Of a stretch of 64,000 nucleotides of DNA, positions 51,736-60,400 are shown one piece after another. The first letter of the stretch is position 1. Every line of letters begins with the position of its first letter. The notes beneath the pieces are model-generated. The model was not told where the DNA came from. It saw only the letters and a program-made list of their open reading frames with translations, and searched no databases. Both the position numbers and the translations under genes were made by a program. Origin of the DNA: an uncultured Verrucomicrobiota bacterium (GTDB taxonomy: Bacteria > Verrucomicrobiota > Verrucomicrobiia > Limisphaerales > UBA9464). The stretch is from assembly GCA_903922605.1 (NCBI GenBank), contig CAIXUG010000006.1, forward strand, positions 56,246-120,245. The letters run 5' to 3'.

Positions 51736-51852
51736 GTAGGTCGGGCCGCTGGCCCGACATCGTATGGCGGGCTGCCAGCCCGCCGGGTGCTGTAGCGTTT
51801 TTTCGGCGGGCTGGCAGCCCGCCGTACTTGCCGGGCCAGCGGCCCGGCCTAC
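51736..51852. repeat. Nested palindromic element (117 bp)
   Basis: The outer arms GTAGGTCGGGCCGCTGGCCC and GGGCCAGCGGCCCGGCCTAC are near-perfect reverse complements. Two inner hairpins, GGCGGGCTGCCAGCCCGCC and GGCGGGCTGGCAGCCCGCC, lie between them. It lies between the divergent DUF1802 and ThuA genes. Confidence 0.75.
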
Positions 51853-51939
51853 TACGGGCCACGAACTCGCCGCTTGCCGGACTTCCTCCGGATACGGCTA
51901 AATGAATGCGTTCCCGCACCGGCCCGTCCGCCTGTGCCA

Positions 51940-52003
51940 TCACGTTTCCAGCTCCACGCATCACGCATCACGCATCACGCATCACGCATCACGTTCCACA
52001 CTC
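51940..52003. repeat. Tandem heptamer array (CACGCAT), 5 perfect plus degenerate units
   Basis: Units CACGTTT, CCAGCTC, then five perfect CACGCAT (about 51956-51990), then CACGTTC and CACACTC end 2 bp before the start codon of the ThuA gene. The perfect core seen as GCATCAC covers 51958-51992. Confidence 0.85.
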
Positions 52004-52004
52004 C

Positions 52005-53375
52005 ATGAAACTACCGCTGCTCACCGCCTCGCTCCTCGCGCTCGGCCTGATTTCCGCCGAGGCCGCGCCCAAGAAGGTCATCGTTGTCACCGCGACGAAG
52101 GGCTTCCACCACAGCTCGACCGTCATTGCGGCGAACGTCCTCACCACCCTGGGCGAGACGACCGGCGAGTTCACCGTGGTGGACCTGGTGGACGGTGGCG
52201 GCGAGGCCAAGAAGGGCGCGGACGACACCGACGTGATGGAGAAGCTGACCATGGCCAAGCTGAACCAGGTGGACGCCGTCATCTTCGCCAACACCACCGG
52301 CAGCCTCGCCATTCCCGACAAGGACGGCTTCATCAAGTGGGTCGAAAACGGCCACGCGCTCATCGGCATGCATTCGGCCAGCGACACCTTCGACGGCGCG
52401 AACCGTTATCAGCCGTACATCGACCTGATCGGGGCCGAGTTCAAGACGCACGGCGCGCAGGTGCAGGTGGAGGCCTACAACCAGGACCCGATGCATCCGG
52501 CCACCCGGGGGATTGGTGCGAGCTACGTCGTCTTTGACGAGATTTACGAGTTCCTGCCGCAGAGCTGGCATCGCGAGCGGGTTCACGGCCTGCTGACCAT
52601 GGACAAGCATCCGCAGACGCTGGCGCCCGGCGACTATCCCGTCTCGTGGTGCAAGGAAGTCGGCCACGGCGGCAAGGTCTTCTACACCTCGCTCGGTCAC
52701 CGGGAAGACGTCTGGAGCAGCGAGGCCTACCAACGGCACATCCTCGGCGGCATCGAATGGGCTTTGGGCTTGGCGAAGGGTGACGGCAAACCCACCGACA
52801 CGGCCAACAAGCTCGCCGCCGCCGAGAAGGCGGACGGATTCAAGCTGCTCTTTGACGGCAAGACGCTCAACGGCTGGAAGTACCGCCGCGATGACGGCAA
52901 CAAGTCCTGGAGCGTGCAGAATGGCATGCTGGTGAACACCTTGGCCAAGGGTGACCACGGCACGGACATCTACACCGAGGAGAAGTTCCGGGACTTCATC
53001 GTCCGGTACGAATACCAGATTCCCCCGGGCTCAAACTCCGGCTTCTACCTGCGCGGCCGTTACGAGCTGCAGATTTTCGACAATCTCAATAAGGACGGTC
53101 ACGACAAGGGCCTGAATGGTGATCTTTATAACGTTGCATCCTGCACCATCCCGGCGACACGCAAGGCCGGCCAGTGGCAACAGGGAGAAGCCAAGATCAT
53201 CGGCAACAAGGTCACCTTTATCCTTAACGGAGTGAAAGTTCATGATGGAGTGACCGTGGAGCATGGAACCGGCAGCCAGCTCGACGACAACGATGATCAG
53301 CCCGGCCCGATCCTGCTACAGGGCGACCACGGCGCGGTCGGCTTCCGTAACATCCGCATCAAGCGGCTGAACTGA
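52005..53375 (+). CDS. Secreted ThuA-like plus DUF1080 (3-keto-disaccharide hydrolase-type) protein
   Basis: A 456-residue exported protein: signal MKLPLLTASLLALGLISAEA. The N-terminal ThuA glutamine-amidotransferase-like domain (25-255) has KVIVVTATKGFHHSS, LIGMHSASDTF and YTSLGHREDVW. The C-terminal DUF1080 jelly-roll (about 275-456) has GFKLLFDGKTLNGWKYR, EYQIPPGSNSGFYLRGRYE and VGFRNIRIKRL. The two domains are common partners in planctomycete/verrucomicrobial sugar catabolism, and DUF1080 proteins include hydrolases of 3-keto-glycosides. The ATG at 52005 lies directly after the heptamer array. Confidence 0.9.
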   Translation: MKLPLLTASLLALGLISAEAAPKKVIVVTATKGFHHSSTVIAANVLTTLGETTGEFTVVDLVDGGGEAKKGADDTDVMEKLTMAKLNQVDAVIFANTTGSLAIPDKDGFIKWVENGHALIGMHSASDTFDGANRYQPYIDLIGAEFKTHGAQVQVEAYNQDPMHPATRGIGASYVVFDEIYEFLPQSWHRERVHGLLTMDKHPQTLAPGDYPVSWCKEVGHGGKVFYTSLGHREDVWSSEAYQRHILGGIEWALGLAKGDGKPTDTANKLAAAEKADGFKLLFDGKTLNGWKYRRDDGNKSWSVQNGMLVNTLAKGDHGTDIYTEEKFRDFIVRYEYQIPPGSNSGFYLRGRYELQIFDNLNKDGHDKGLNGDLYNVASCTIPATRKAGQWQQGEAKIIGNKVTFILNGVKVHDGVTVEHGTGSQLDDNDDQPGPILLQGDHGAVGFRNIRIKRLN

Positions 53376-53401
53376 ACGGAAACCATCAGCCAAAGCGTAC
53401 C

Positions 53402-53433
53402 AACGCCCGACTTCGGTCGGGCGTTGCTGTTTT
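53402..53433 (+). terminator. Rho-independent terminator after the ThuA-DUF1080 gene
   Basis: Stem AACGCCCGAC, loop TTCG, stem GTCGGGCGTT, then GCTGTTTTC. Confidence 0.85.
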
Positions 53434-53956
53434 CAGGGATGGTTGGGCTGCAAGAACCGATTGGGTGAACCCATGCTTGGCCCGCCTGCGCCATTTCCAT
53501 GCAAAAACCATGATCTCGCTGCAACCAAGGAGCGCAATTTCCGTCATGCAACGGGTATTCGCTCTCAAATCTGAGACATGCAGGCCGGCCGGAAACCCAT
53601 GGCGAGCCGGATGTTCGCACATGAAGTTTTGGTGAAGACGGATGTTCGTTCTTGCCTCGTTGGTGGAGAAATTCAAGGTGCTGATCGTCATTGGCTGGTG
53701 TGGCGACGAGGAACTGTGTTGGACGGATCGCCAACAATTCGGCAAGCTGGTGCGTCAGTTGCTTCTGCAGCTGGCTTCGCAGGTTGGCCTGCTGGCATTT
53801 CCTTTGGTTTGTTTGTGAAACGGCATTTCTGAAAGCTGAGCTGTCGCAAATTGAACATTTGCGGATTCAATCTGTCGCAAAATGCCACCATGCTCCGTTT
53901 GTCGGGGGTGGTGGCGACGGCCCATAGTAACCTCGGTCAAACGCATTAAAAACTGC
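53434..53956. other. Long leader/intergenic region before exopolysaccharide module 2
   Basis: About 520 bp of moderate GC with no convincing gene. Two direct copies of CTGTCGCAAA (53841-53850 and ~53872) surround a perfect palindrome GCAAATTGAACATTTGC (53846-53862). This cluster, ~95 bp before the barrel gene start, is a plausible regulator site or leader element. Short frames on both strands lack homology-like features. Confidence 0.5.
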
Positions 53957-55468
53957 ATGCTTGAGCCTGAAAACATTCGCCGGATGGGGCTGACCCTCTC
54001 CGGCCTCGTGGTCGTCGCCCTGCCGGTCGCGGCCCTGGATGCGGAAGATGTGCTGAATTACCGGTGGGGAAAATTGACCGTAAAACCCCAACTGGACATC
54101 ACCAGCGTGTTCACGGACAACGTGTTCTACGGGAATAACTCCATTCTGGCAGCGTTGCCGGCCTCACCGACAGAGTATCTGAGCACCAATGCGGTGGCCG
54201 TAAGCATCGGTGGAACCAATAATTTCATTCTCCGGGGCCCAGGACCGGACAGCGGCACGCTTGTCACGAATGGCCTGCCCGTCATTTCCCGGTCCGCCGA
54301 GCATGACGTGTTGATGACCATCAGCCCCGGGGCGCGGTTTGCGTATGGTTACTCGGATGCGAACCACTTCTCGCTGGAGTACACGTTCGACAAGATTTTT
54401 TACACCGAACATCCGCAGTACAACACGGATCAGCAGAGCTTCCTCTTCGATACCAGTCTGGCCGCCAGTCACTGGAAACTGAAGGGTTCGGACCAGATGC
54501 GCTTCCTGTCTAGTTTCCTGGGGGGAGGTTATTTCAGCACGGCGGCCCAGCAGGTCAACCGCCGGGAATGGGTGGACGATTACCGGTTTGACTACGAGAT
54601 CAGCCCCAAGACCTATGCGTATGTGGAGGGGAACCACTACAATCAGGATTACGACAAGGGGCTGAACATCTACGATGCCGACACGCTGCGGGGTTCCTTG
54701 GGTGGCGGCTACAACCTGTCGGATCTGGTTTCCGTCTTTCTCGAGGGTTACTACGGCCAGACGGCGGTCGCGCCGAACATCGATACCCAGCCGAAAGGGC
54801 CGCACTCAACGGTGATTGGCGGTTTTGTCGGCCTCAAGGGCGATTTTACCGCGCGAATCACGGGCTCAGTCAAGGTCGGCTATGAAACCCGGATGTTTCC
54901 GGAGAGTGCCGGCGGGGGTTCGTCCAGCGCGTCGTCGCCGGCCGTGGAGGTGAAGCTCACCTACGCCCCCAGCCTGAAAACGCAGCTGAGCCTCAGCTAC
55001 AGCCGGCGGACGGACGTTTCGCAGCAATTCGTCCGGCAGGCGCTCACCTACGACAATATCGGCCTGACCGCGCTCCAGACCATTGGGACGAGCGGCCGGT
55101 GGTTTGTGCAGTTCGCCGCCAACTATACCAGCACCGAGACGGGCGATTTGCAGAGCCAGTTTTTTGTCCGGGATCTCAATGCGTCTGGCGTCCCGAACAA
55201 CTTCGTGGAGGTTCCTGATTATGCCACTGGAAACGTGTATCTGGTGGAACAGTACAAGGCGGTCACCGGCAACATCGGCCGTACCGACACGCAGATCACG
55301 ATCGGGCCGACGCTGGTGTATCAGCCCCGGCCTTGGTTGCAGGCCTCGTTGGGCTACCAGTTCACGCATTTCAGTTCGAGCTACCGGGATGCGCAGTATG
55401 CCTCGACCCATCCGTTGATCCCTTACGACGCCAACGAAGTCACCCTCCGAGTCTCCATCGGATTTTAA
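53957..55468 (+). CDS. Outer-membrane beta-barrel protein of exopolysaccharide module 2
   Basis: A 503-residue predicted barrel. Leader MGLTLSGLVVVALPVAALDA follows a short polar start. The body has strand-like alternation (LTVKPQLDITSVFTDNVFYG, HDVLMTISPGARFAYGYS, YRFDYEISPKTYAYVEG, YAPSLKTQLSLSYSRRT) and ends VTLRVSIGF with terminal Phe. The YG-N and TDNVF-type start resembles outer-membrane proteins associated with polysaccharide gene clusters. The Wza-like gene follows after 2 bp. It parallels the barrel at 980 in position but differs in sequence. An ATG at 53984 is an alternative start. Confidence 0.78.
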   Translation: MLEPENIRRMGLTLSGLVVVALPVAALDAEDVLNYRWGKLTVKPQLDITSVFTDNVFYGNNSILAALPASPTEYLSTNAVAVSIGGTNNFILRGPGPDSGTLVTNGLPVISRSAEHDVLMTISPGARFAYGYSDANHFSLEYTFDKIFYTEHPQYNTDQQSFLFDTSLAASHWKLKGSDQMRFLSSFLGGGYFSTAAQQVNRREWVDDYRFDYEISPKTYAYVEGNHYNQDYDKGLNIYDADTLRGSLGGGYNLSDLVSVFLEGYYGQTAVAPNIDTQPKGPHSTVIGGFVGLKGDFTARITGSVKVGYETRMFPESAGGGSSSASSPAVEVKLTYAPSLKTQLSLSYSRRTDVSQQFVRQALTYDNIGLTALQTIGTSGRWFVQFAANYTSTETGDLQSQFFVRDLNASGVPNNFVEVPDYATGNVYLVEQYKAVTGNIGRTDTQITIGPTLVYQPRPWLQASLGYQFTHFSSSYRDAQYASTHPLIPYDANEVTLRVSIGF

Positions 55469-55470
55469 AT

Positions 55471-56052
55471 ATGAAAACTGGACTCCTGAAACTGACGCTA
55501 AAAGCGCTGACCATCGGCTTCCTGCTCCTGGCCGGAGCCGCGAATGCCGCCGATGCCGCCCGAAAAATCGCGGCCAACGACCTGCTGCTCATCCGGGTGC
55601 TGAACGAGCCGGACATGCAGGCTGAAAGGAAAGTCAGCACCGACGGGAAAATCTCGTATTTCTTGGTGGGCGAGATCGCGGTGGGCGGGAAGTCGCCGAA
55701 TGAGGTGGAAAAGCTCATCACCGAGATTCTGGACCGGGATTACATCATCAATCCTCAGGTCAGTGTCGAGGTGAAGCAGTACGACGCCCAGTACGTCACC
55801 GTCGCGGGGCAGGTAAACCGCCCCGGCCGCATTGAAATTCCCGCCGACCACCAGATCGACGTCGTTGAGGCGATCGGCGCCGCCGGCGACTTCACCCGGC
55901 TCGCCAACAAGAACAAGATTGACGTCCGTCGCAATCGCAACGGAGAAACCACCAGATATACCTATGACCAGCTGCAAAAGCTCGCTCAGGCAGGGAACCG
56001 CGTGATGCTGGAATCCGGCGATGTCGTCACTGTGGCCGAAAGCATCCTCTGA
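55471..56052 (+). CDS. Wza-like polysaccharide export protein, module 2
   Basis: A 193-residue secreted exporter: signal MKTGLLKLTLKALTIGFLLL (cleavage near ANAAD). The export domain begins ARKIAANDLLLIRVLNEPDM with KVSTDGKISYFLVGEI, and the SLBB segment is YVTVAGQVNRPGRIEIPADH followed by VVEAIGAAGDFTRLANKNKI. It is smaller than the module 1 protein and lacks the Pro/Ala linker. It is separated by 2 bp from the barrel gene and 12 bp from the kinase gene. Confidence 0.93.
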   Translation: MKTGLLKLTLKALTIGFLLLAGAANAADAARKIAANDLLLIRVLNEPDMQAERKVSTDGKISYFLVGEIAVGGKSPNEVEKLITEILDRDYIINPQVSVEVKQYDAQYVTVAGQVNRPGRIEIPADHQIDVVEAIGAAGDFTRLANKNKIDVRRNRNGETTRYTYDQLQKLAQAGNRVMLESGDVVTVAESIL

Positions 56053-56064
56053 CATTTACGAGTT

Positions 56065-58227
56065 ATGGAAGACAACAATACGACCAAGCCGCAGGCCGCG
56101 AATGACGAGGCCAACAAACTGCGCGAATACTGGCATGTCGTCCTGGAACGGCGCTGGCTGATCATCGCCGTGTGGACGGTGTTTGTGGTGCTGGGCACCG
56201 TCTGGGCCTTCCGCGCCACGCCCATCTATCAGGCCGCGGCCCGCCTCCAGATCGATCCCGAGACGGGCGGTGTGCTGAGCATCCGCGACGCGATCTCGGT
56301 CGGCAACAAGGACCAGGACTACCTCCAGACCCAGTACAAGAACCTGATGGGCCGCAGCCTGATCGAGGCCGTCATCACCAAGCTGAAACTGGACGAGGAT
56401 GACCGCTACAAAAAGGCGGTGGACAAGGTCGAGGCCGTGTCCGCAGACATTGACATCGTCCCGATCCGCCTGACCCGCCTCGTCGAGGTTTTTGCCAAGC
56501 ATCCGGACCCGAAACTGTCGGAAAAGATGGCCAACACGTTGCTGGAGATCTTTCTGCAGCAGAACCAGGACCATAAGACCTCCAAGGCGATGGCGGGCTA
56601 CCGCATGCTCAAACAGGAGGCCGCCGCCCAGGAGTCCGAACTGACCCTGGCGATGGAAAGCCTGCAAAAGTACCGGCGGGACAAGGGCATGGTTTCACTG
56701 GTGGATGACACGAAGCAGGTCGGTGAAAACATGGACGCCCTCGCGATGCGGCAGGCCCGCGAAGAGCTCGGCGCCCAGGCCACCCGCTCGTCGGATGCGC
56801 AGAAAAAACGGGAAGAGGCCGACCGTTGGATCAAGGAGGGCCGTGAAATCACCGAACTCGGCGTGATCAACGAAGATCCGATCGTGCGCGAAGCGAAGCG
56901 CAAGCTGAACGATGATGAGGCCGTCCTGAAGGGGTTGCGGACCCGCTATCGCGACCTGCATCCCAAGGTCAAAGAAATCCTGAGCGTCATTGGGCAGGAA
57001 AAGGAAAAGCTGAAGGAGGAGTCGCAGCGCGCGTTCGACACCGTCATCTCGCAGGCCAACATCGAGAAGGAAAAGGAAATGGGCGCGCAGGCGCGGTTTA
57101 AGATCGCTGAAAGCCGGGTCACCGAGCTCAACGAGGCCAAGACCGGCTACGACATCCTCAACCGCAAGCGGGAGAGGGCGGAGACCATGTACCAGATGGT
57201 CCTGCAGAAACAGAAGGAGTACGACCTCAACTCGAAGGACACCTTGCAGAACATGGTCGTGATTGACCGGGCCACCGTCCCGCTCAAGGCGGTCAAGCCG
57301 AATAAGCCCCTGATCCTCGCCGGCAGCGTGTTTGGCGGCATCGCGGTCGCCCTCGGTCTGGCCTTCTTCATCAACATTCTCGATGACTCCATCAAGAGCC
57401 AGGAGGATGTGGAGAACTACCTGCGGCTGCCGTTCCTCGGCTACATCCCGAACATCAAGTCGGCGAGCGTGGTCGAGCGCGACTTGCAGGCGCACCTGCA
57501 TCCGACCTCCAGTGCGGCGGAAGGCTTCCGTACCTTGCGGGCGGCCGTGTCGCTGGCGCGCAACGCCGAGAAGCTGCGCAACATCGCCGTCACCAGCACC
57601 ATCCCCTCCGAGGGCAAGTCGCTCGTGGCGTCCAACTTCGCCATCGTCACGGCGCAGACCGGCCTGAAAACGCTGCTGGTCGACGCCGACTTGCGCCGTC
57701 CTTCCGTGCACAAGGCCTTCCAGCTGCAGAGCCCGATCGGTCTCTCCGCCTATCTGGCCGACCGCGTGCGCAGCATCGACGAGATCGCCCACACCACCGA
57801 CGTGCCCAACCTGGATGTCGTCTGCTGCGGTGCCACCCCGAGCAACCCCTCCGAGCTGATCAGCTCCAAGCGCATGCTGCAGTTCCTGGAGGAGGCCGCG
57901 ACCCGCTACGACCGCGTCGTGCTGGACTGCCCGCCGGTGTCGGCCGTGGCCGATCCGCTGGTGGTCGGCGCGATGTGCGACGGCATCATGTTCGTGACCA
58001 AGTTCAACAAGATCCGCCGCGAACACGCCCTGCGCTCCGTCCAGCGCATCCAGGAAGCCGGCATCTACCTGATCGGTCTCGTGCTGAACGACATCGATTT
58101 CGAGGGCAAGGACAGTTACTACTACAGCTACCACTACTACCAGAACCGGTACTACTCCTCGCACTACAAGAGCAAGGCCGCCCCGGCAGCGGCGACTCCG
58201 GCCAAGGAAACTGCCAAAAAAGCCTGA
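56065..58227 (+). CDS. Wzc-like polysaccharide co-polymerase and tyrosine autokinase, module 2
   Basis: A 720-residue inner-membrane protein. TM1 lies at about 33-53 (WLIIAVWTVFVVLGTVWAF), a long coiled-coil region at about 170-400, and TM2 at about 418-438 (LILAGSVFGGIAVALGLAFF). The kinase domain has Walker A STIPSEGKSLVASNF, Walker A' LLVDADLRRPSVH and Walker B VVLDCPPVSAVADP. The Tyr cluster SYYYSYHYYQNRYYSSHY is the autophosphorylation region. It completes the second barrel-Wza-Wzc operon and is followed by a terminator. Confidence 0.94.
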   Translation: MEDNNTTKPQAANDEANKLREYWHVVLERRWLIIAVWTVFVVLGTVWAFRATPIYQAAARLQIDPETGGVLSIRDAISVGNKDQDYLQTQYKNLMGRSLIEAVITKLKLDEDDRYKKAVDKVEAVSADIDIVPIRLTRLVEVFAKHPDPKLSEKMANTLLEIFLQQNQDHKTSKAMAGYRMLKQEAAAQESELTLAMESLQKYRRDKGMVSLVDDTKQVGENMDALAMRQAREELGAQATRSSDAQKKREEADRWIKEGREITELGVINEDPIVREAKRKLNDDEAVLKGLRTRYRDLHPKVKEILSVIGQEKEKLKEESQRAFDTVISQANIEKEKEMGAQARFKIAESRVTELNEAKTGYDILNRKRERAETMYQMVLQKQKEYDLNSKDTLQNMVVIDRATVPLKAVKPNKPLILAGSVFGGIAVALGLAFFINILDDSIKSQEDVENYLRLPFLGYIPNIKSASVVERDLQAHLHPTSSAAEGFRTLRAAVSLARNAEKLRNIAVTSTIPSEGKSLVASNFAIVTAQTGLKTLLVDADLRRPSVHKAFQLQSPIGLSAYLADRVRSIDEIAHTTDVPNLDVVCCGATPSNPSELISSKRMLQFLEEAATRYDRVVLDCPPVSAVADPLVVGAMCDGIMFVTKFNKIRREHALRSVQRIQEAGIYLIGLVLNDIDFEGKDSYYYSYHYYQNRYYSSHYKSKAAPAAATPAKETAKKA

Positions 58228-58246
58228 ACAGGCCTACCCCAAGCAA

Positions 58247-58277
58247 ACGGCGCGGACCCCGGTCCGCGCCGTTTTTT
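58247..58277 (+). terminator. Rho-independent terminator of exopolysaccharide module 2
   Basis: Stem ACGGCGCGGACC, loop CC, stem GGTCCGCGCCGT followed by TTTTT. Confidence 0.92.
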
Positions 58278-58393
58278 GTGCCCACCGTGAACTGGAAAGG
58301 CTTCTGCAGGCCAAGCGCAGCTCGGCGTCACTGACCACACGGACGACTCGTACCAATTCCGTCTAAGAAATGGTAATGGCAGGGACGGTGCGG

Positions 58394-58520
58394 GTAGGGA
58401 CGGTGCGCTGCGCCGTCCCCGTCGCCGAGCGCAGCGTCAGGCGACGGAACGAACGTCCACGGCCTTCGAACACCTCTGCCGCCCCTTCAGGGCGGGGACG
58501 GCGCAGCGCACCGTCCCTAC
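58394..58520. repeat. Palindromic element with 27-bp perfect inverted repeats
   Basis: Arms 58394-58420 and 58494-58520 are perfect 27-bp reverse complements (starting GTAGGGACGGTGCGCTGCGC). The inside contains a CCGTCGCC/GGCGACGG hairpin. The stretch 58278-58551 has no gene. Confidence 0.85.
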
Positions 58521-58551
58521 CGGAAAGACCGGTCATCATCGAGAAATGATA

Positions 58552-59415
58552 TCAGAGGTACTTGCCGATGATCGGCTTCAGGGCGCGCCTGGTGGCGGCC
58601 GGCCAGAGGCTCTTTTCCGTCATGATGGAATTTTGCAGGGCCCGGTGGCAGGGCCAGTCGGCCTGCGTCGGCAGCAGCGGGATCACGTGGCTGATGATGG
58701 CCTTGGCGGTCGCCGCGTTGCGCTTGAGGTTTTCGATCACCATTTCCACGGTGACGTGGGCCTCGTCCACCTTCCAGCAGTCGTAGTCGGTCACCATGGC
58801 CATCGTGGCGTAGGCGATCTCCGCCTCGCGGGCGCACTTGGCCTCGCCGAGGTTCGTCATGCCGATCACGTCAAAGCCGGCCTGGTGGTTGAAGACGGAT
58901 TCGGCGCGGGTGCTGAAGGCGGGGCCCTCCATGTTGACGTAGGTGCCGCCGTTGTGGACGCGGGCCTTGCACGCCTTGGCGGATTTCAGCAGGAGGAGTC
59001 GCAGCTCCTCGCAGACCGGGTCGGCAAAGGCGATATGGGCCACGATGCCCTTGCCGAAAAAGGTGTGTTCGAGGTCGCGCTTCGTGCGGTCAAAAAACTG
59101 GTCCACCAGCACGAAGTCGCACGGCTTGTACTTCGCCTGCAGGGAACCCACCGCACTGGCGCTGATGATCCAGGCCACGCCGAGCTGTTTCATCGCCCAG
59201 AGGTTGGCGCGGTGATTCAGCTCCGTGGGCAGGATGCGGTGCCCGCGACCGTGGCGTGGCAGAAAGACGACTTCGCGGCCGTTCAGCTCCCCCGTCAGGA
59301 AATCATCCGAAGGCGTGCCAAAGGGCGTCTTCACCTTCACCCATTTCTGCCGGGTGAAACCTTCGATGTGGTACAGGCCGCTGCCGCCGATGATGCCGAT
59401 CCGTGGAGAGCTCAT
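58552..59415 (-). CDS. mtnP: S-methyl-5'-thioadenosine phosphorylase
   Basis: A 287-residue cytoplasmic phosphorylase that splits methylthioadenosine to adenine and methylthioribose-1-phosphate (methionine salvage). IGIIGGSGLYHIEGF is the phosphate-binding start, FLPRHGRGHRILPTELNHRAN and YVNMEGPAFSTRAES the diagnostic blocks, and VIGMTNLGEAKCAREAEIAY includes the substrate Met region. MTAP-type rather than PNP-type residues (NMEGPAFSTRAE) favour MTA. The start is the ATG at 59415. No other methionine salvage gene is adjacent. Confidence 0.92.
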   Translation of the reverse strand: MSSPRIGIIGGSGLYHIEGFTRQKWVKVKTPFGTPSDDFLTGELNGREVVFLPRHGRGHRILPTELNHRANLWAMKQLGVAWIISASAVGSLQAKYKPCDFVLVDQFFDRTKRDLEHTFFGKGIVAHIAFADPVCEELRLLLLKSAKACKARVHNGGTYVNMEGPAFSTRAESVFNHQAGFDVIGMTNLGEAKCAREAEIAYATMAMVTDYDCWKVDEAHVTVEMVIENLKRNAATAKAIISHVIPLLPTQADWPCHRALQNSIMTEKSLWPAATRRALKPIIGKYL

Positions 59416-59522
59416 TTGATGAAACCGGCGCGCAGTGAACGCGACCGGTTCCCCACGGGCAAGCCTGTTGCGGCTGCCGGCGGGAACGCAGGGGAGCAAA
59501 GGGGCGGGGGAGAGGGGCAGGA

Positions 59523-59622
59523 GCAGTGAACCAGTAATCAGTAATCAGTGAACAGCCAGAAGAGCTGCCCACTGTCCGGCGCTCGCTGTTCGCTGTTCCC
59601 AGTTCGCAGTTTACTGCTGTTC
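59523..59622. repeat. Inverted pair of heptamer arrays (CAGTAAT/CAGCGAA)
   Basis: The left array (59523-59556) reads CAGTGAAC, CAGTAAT, CAGTAAT, CAGTGAA, CAG. The right array (59573-59622), read on the - strand, is CAGTAAA, CTGCGAA, CTGGGAA, CAGCGAA, CAGCGAG. The two face each other. It lies between the mtnP start and the USP stop. Confidence 0.65.
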
Positions 59623-60184
59623 AGAGGAAATCGTGTTCCTCGGTCCGCACCACGAGCGCGGGGCACGGGGCGTGCCGCACGACCTTTTCCGCGACGCTGC
59701 CGAGCAGCGCATGCTTCAGGCCCGTGTAACCGTGCGTCGCCACGATGACGAGGTCGGTATTCTGCGCCTTGGCAAAATCCACGATCTCCTTCCAGGCACG
59801 CCCGACGCGCACGATGGATTTCACGGGCACGGTGGCGCCCAGCTCGGTGCCCAGCTGCTTGAGCCGGGCCAGCAGCTCGCCCTGGCGGGTTTCTTCCGCC
59901 TCCAGCGGGGCGATGGGCGCATAGCCGTATTCGATCGGGTAGTTGATCGGCTCCATCACGTGCAGCAGCGTGAGGCTGGCCCCAAACTGCTCGGCAAAGG
60001 GCCGGGCGTAGCGGAGCGCCTTCTGCGAGTTCTCGGAAAAATCGACCGGCACCAGGATCTTCTGGATGTGGAAGCGGACCGGGGCGAGCTCAATCACCGA
60101 GGTTTCCGGGTTGCGTTTGCTGGCAACGGCTTTCTTTCCTGGTCGGCTGGCCACATTGGCGGCGGAGATTTTCTTAGTTTTCAT
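59621..60184 (-). CDS. Universal stress protein (UspA family)
   Basis: A 187-residue protein with a ~38-residue basic N-terminal extension. One Usp domain follows: ILVPVDFSENSQKALRYA, LTLLHVMEPINYP, DLVIVATHGYTGLKHALLGS and VAEKVVRHAPCPALVV. The G-2x-G-9x-G(S/T) ATP-binding motif is approximated by GYTGLKHALLGSVAEKVV. Its partners are unknown. The start is the ATG at 60184, consistent with a canonical UspA length plus extension. Confidence 0.9.
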   Translation of the reverse strand: MKTKKISAANVASRPGKKAVASKRNPETSVIELAPVRFHIQKILVPVDFSENSQKALRYARPFAEQFGASLTLLHVMEPINYPIEYGYAPIAPLEAEETRQGELLARLKQLGTELGATVPVKSIVRVGRAWKEIVDFAKAQNTDLVIVATHGYTGLKHALLGSVAEKVVRHAPCPALVVRTEEHDFL

Positions 60185-60272
60185 GGTAGTGAGGAGGTCG
60201 GTGCCTGTTTTTGGGTGGGATGGAGTGTCAGTATTTCCCCGGCCATTAAAACTCCAAGGCTGAAAACCGACC

Positions 60273-60400
60273 GCCAAAGGGTTCAGGACCGGCGCTTGCT
60301 GCCCGGGTAGTATGACTGATTTCTTCCGACTTCTCCACCCCGTTCGCCGGCAGGCGGCTCGACGGGTGGTGCGCGCCGGTCCTGAACCGTTCGGCGGGGA
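60273..60400. repeat. Palindromic element between USP and CNMP genes
   Basis: Arms GGTTCAGGACCGGCGC (about 60275-60292) and GCGCCGGTCCTGAACC (about 60371-60386) pair, with further CCGCC/GGCGG matches outside. The remainder of 60185-60575 shows no gene. Confidence 0.65.

Noticed and set aside
51958..51992. Possible CRISPR array
   Set aside because: The repeats are only 7 bp without spacers; it is a tandem heptamer, and no cas gene exists in the window.
53386..53745. Possible small genes before exopolysaccharide module 2
   Set aside because: Frames on both strands lack ribosome-binding sites, recognisable motifs and consistent third-position GC.
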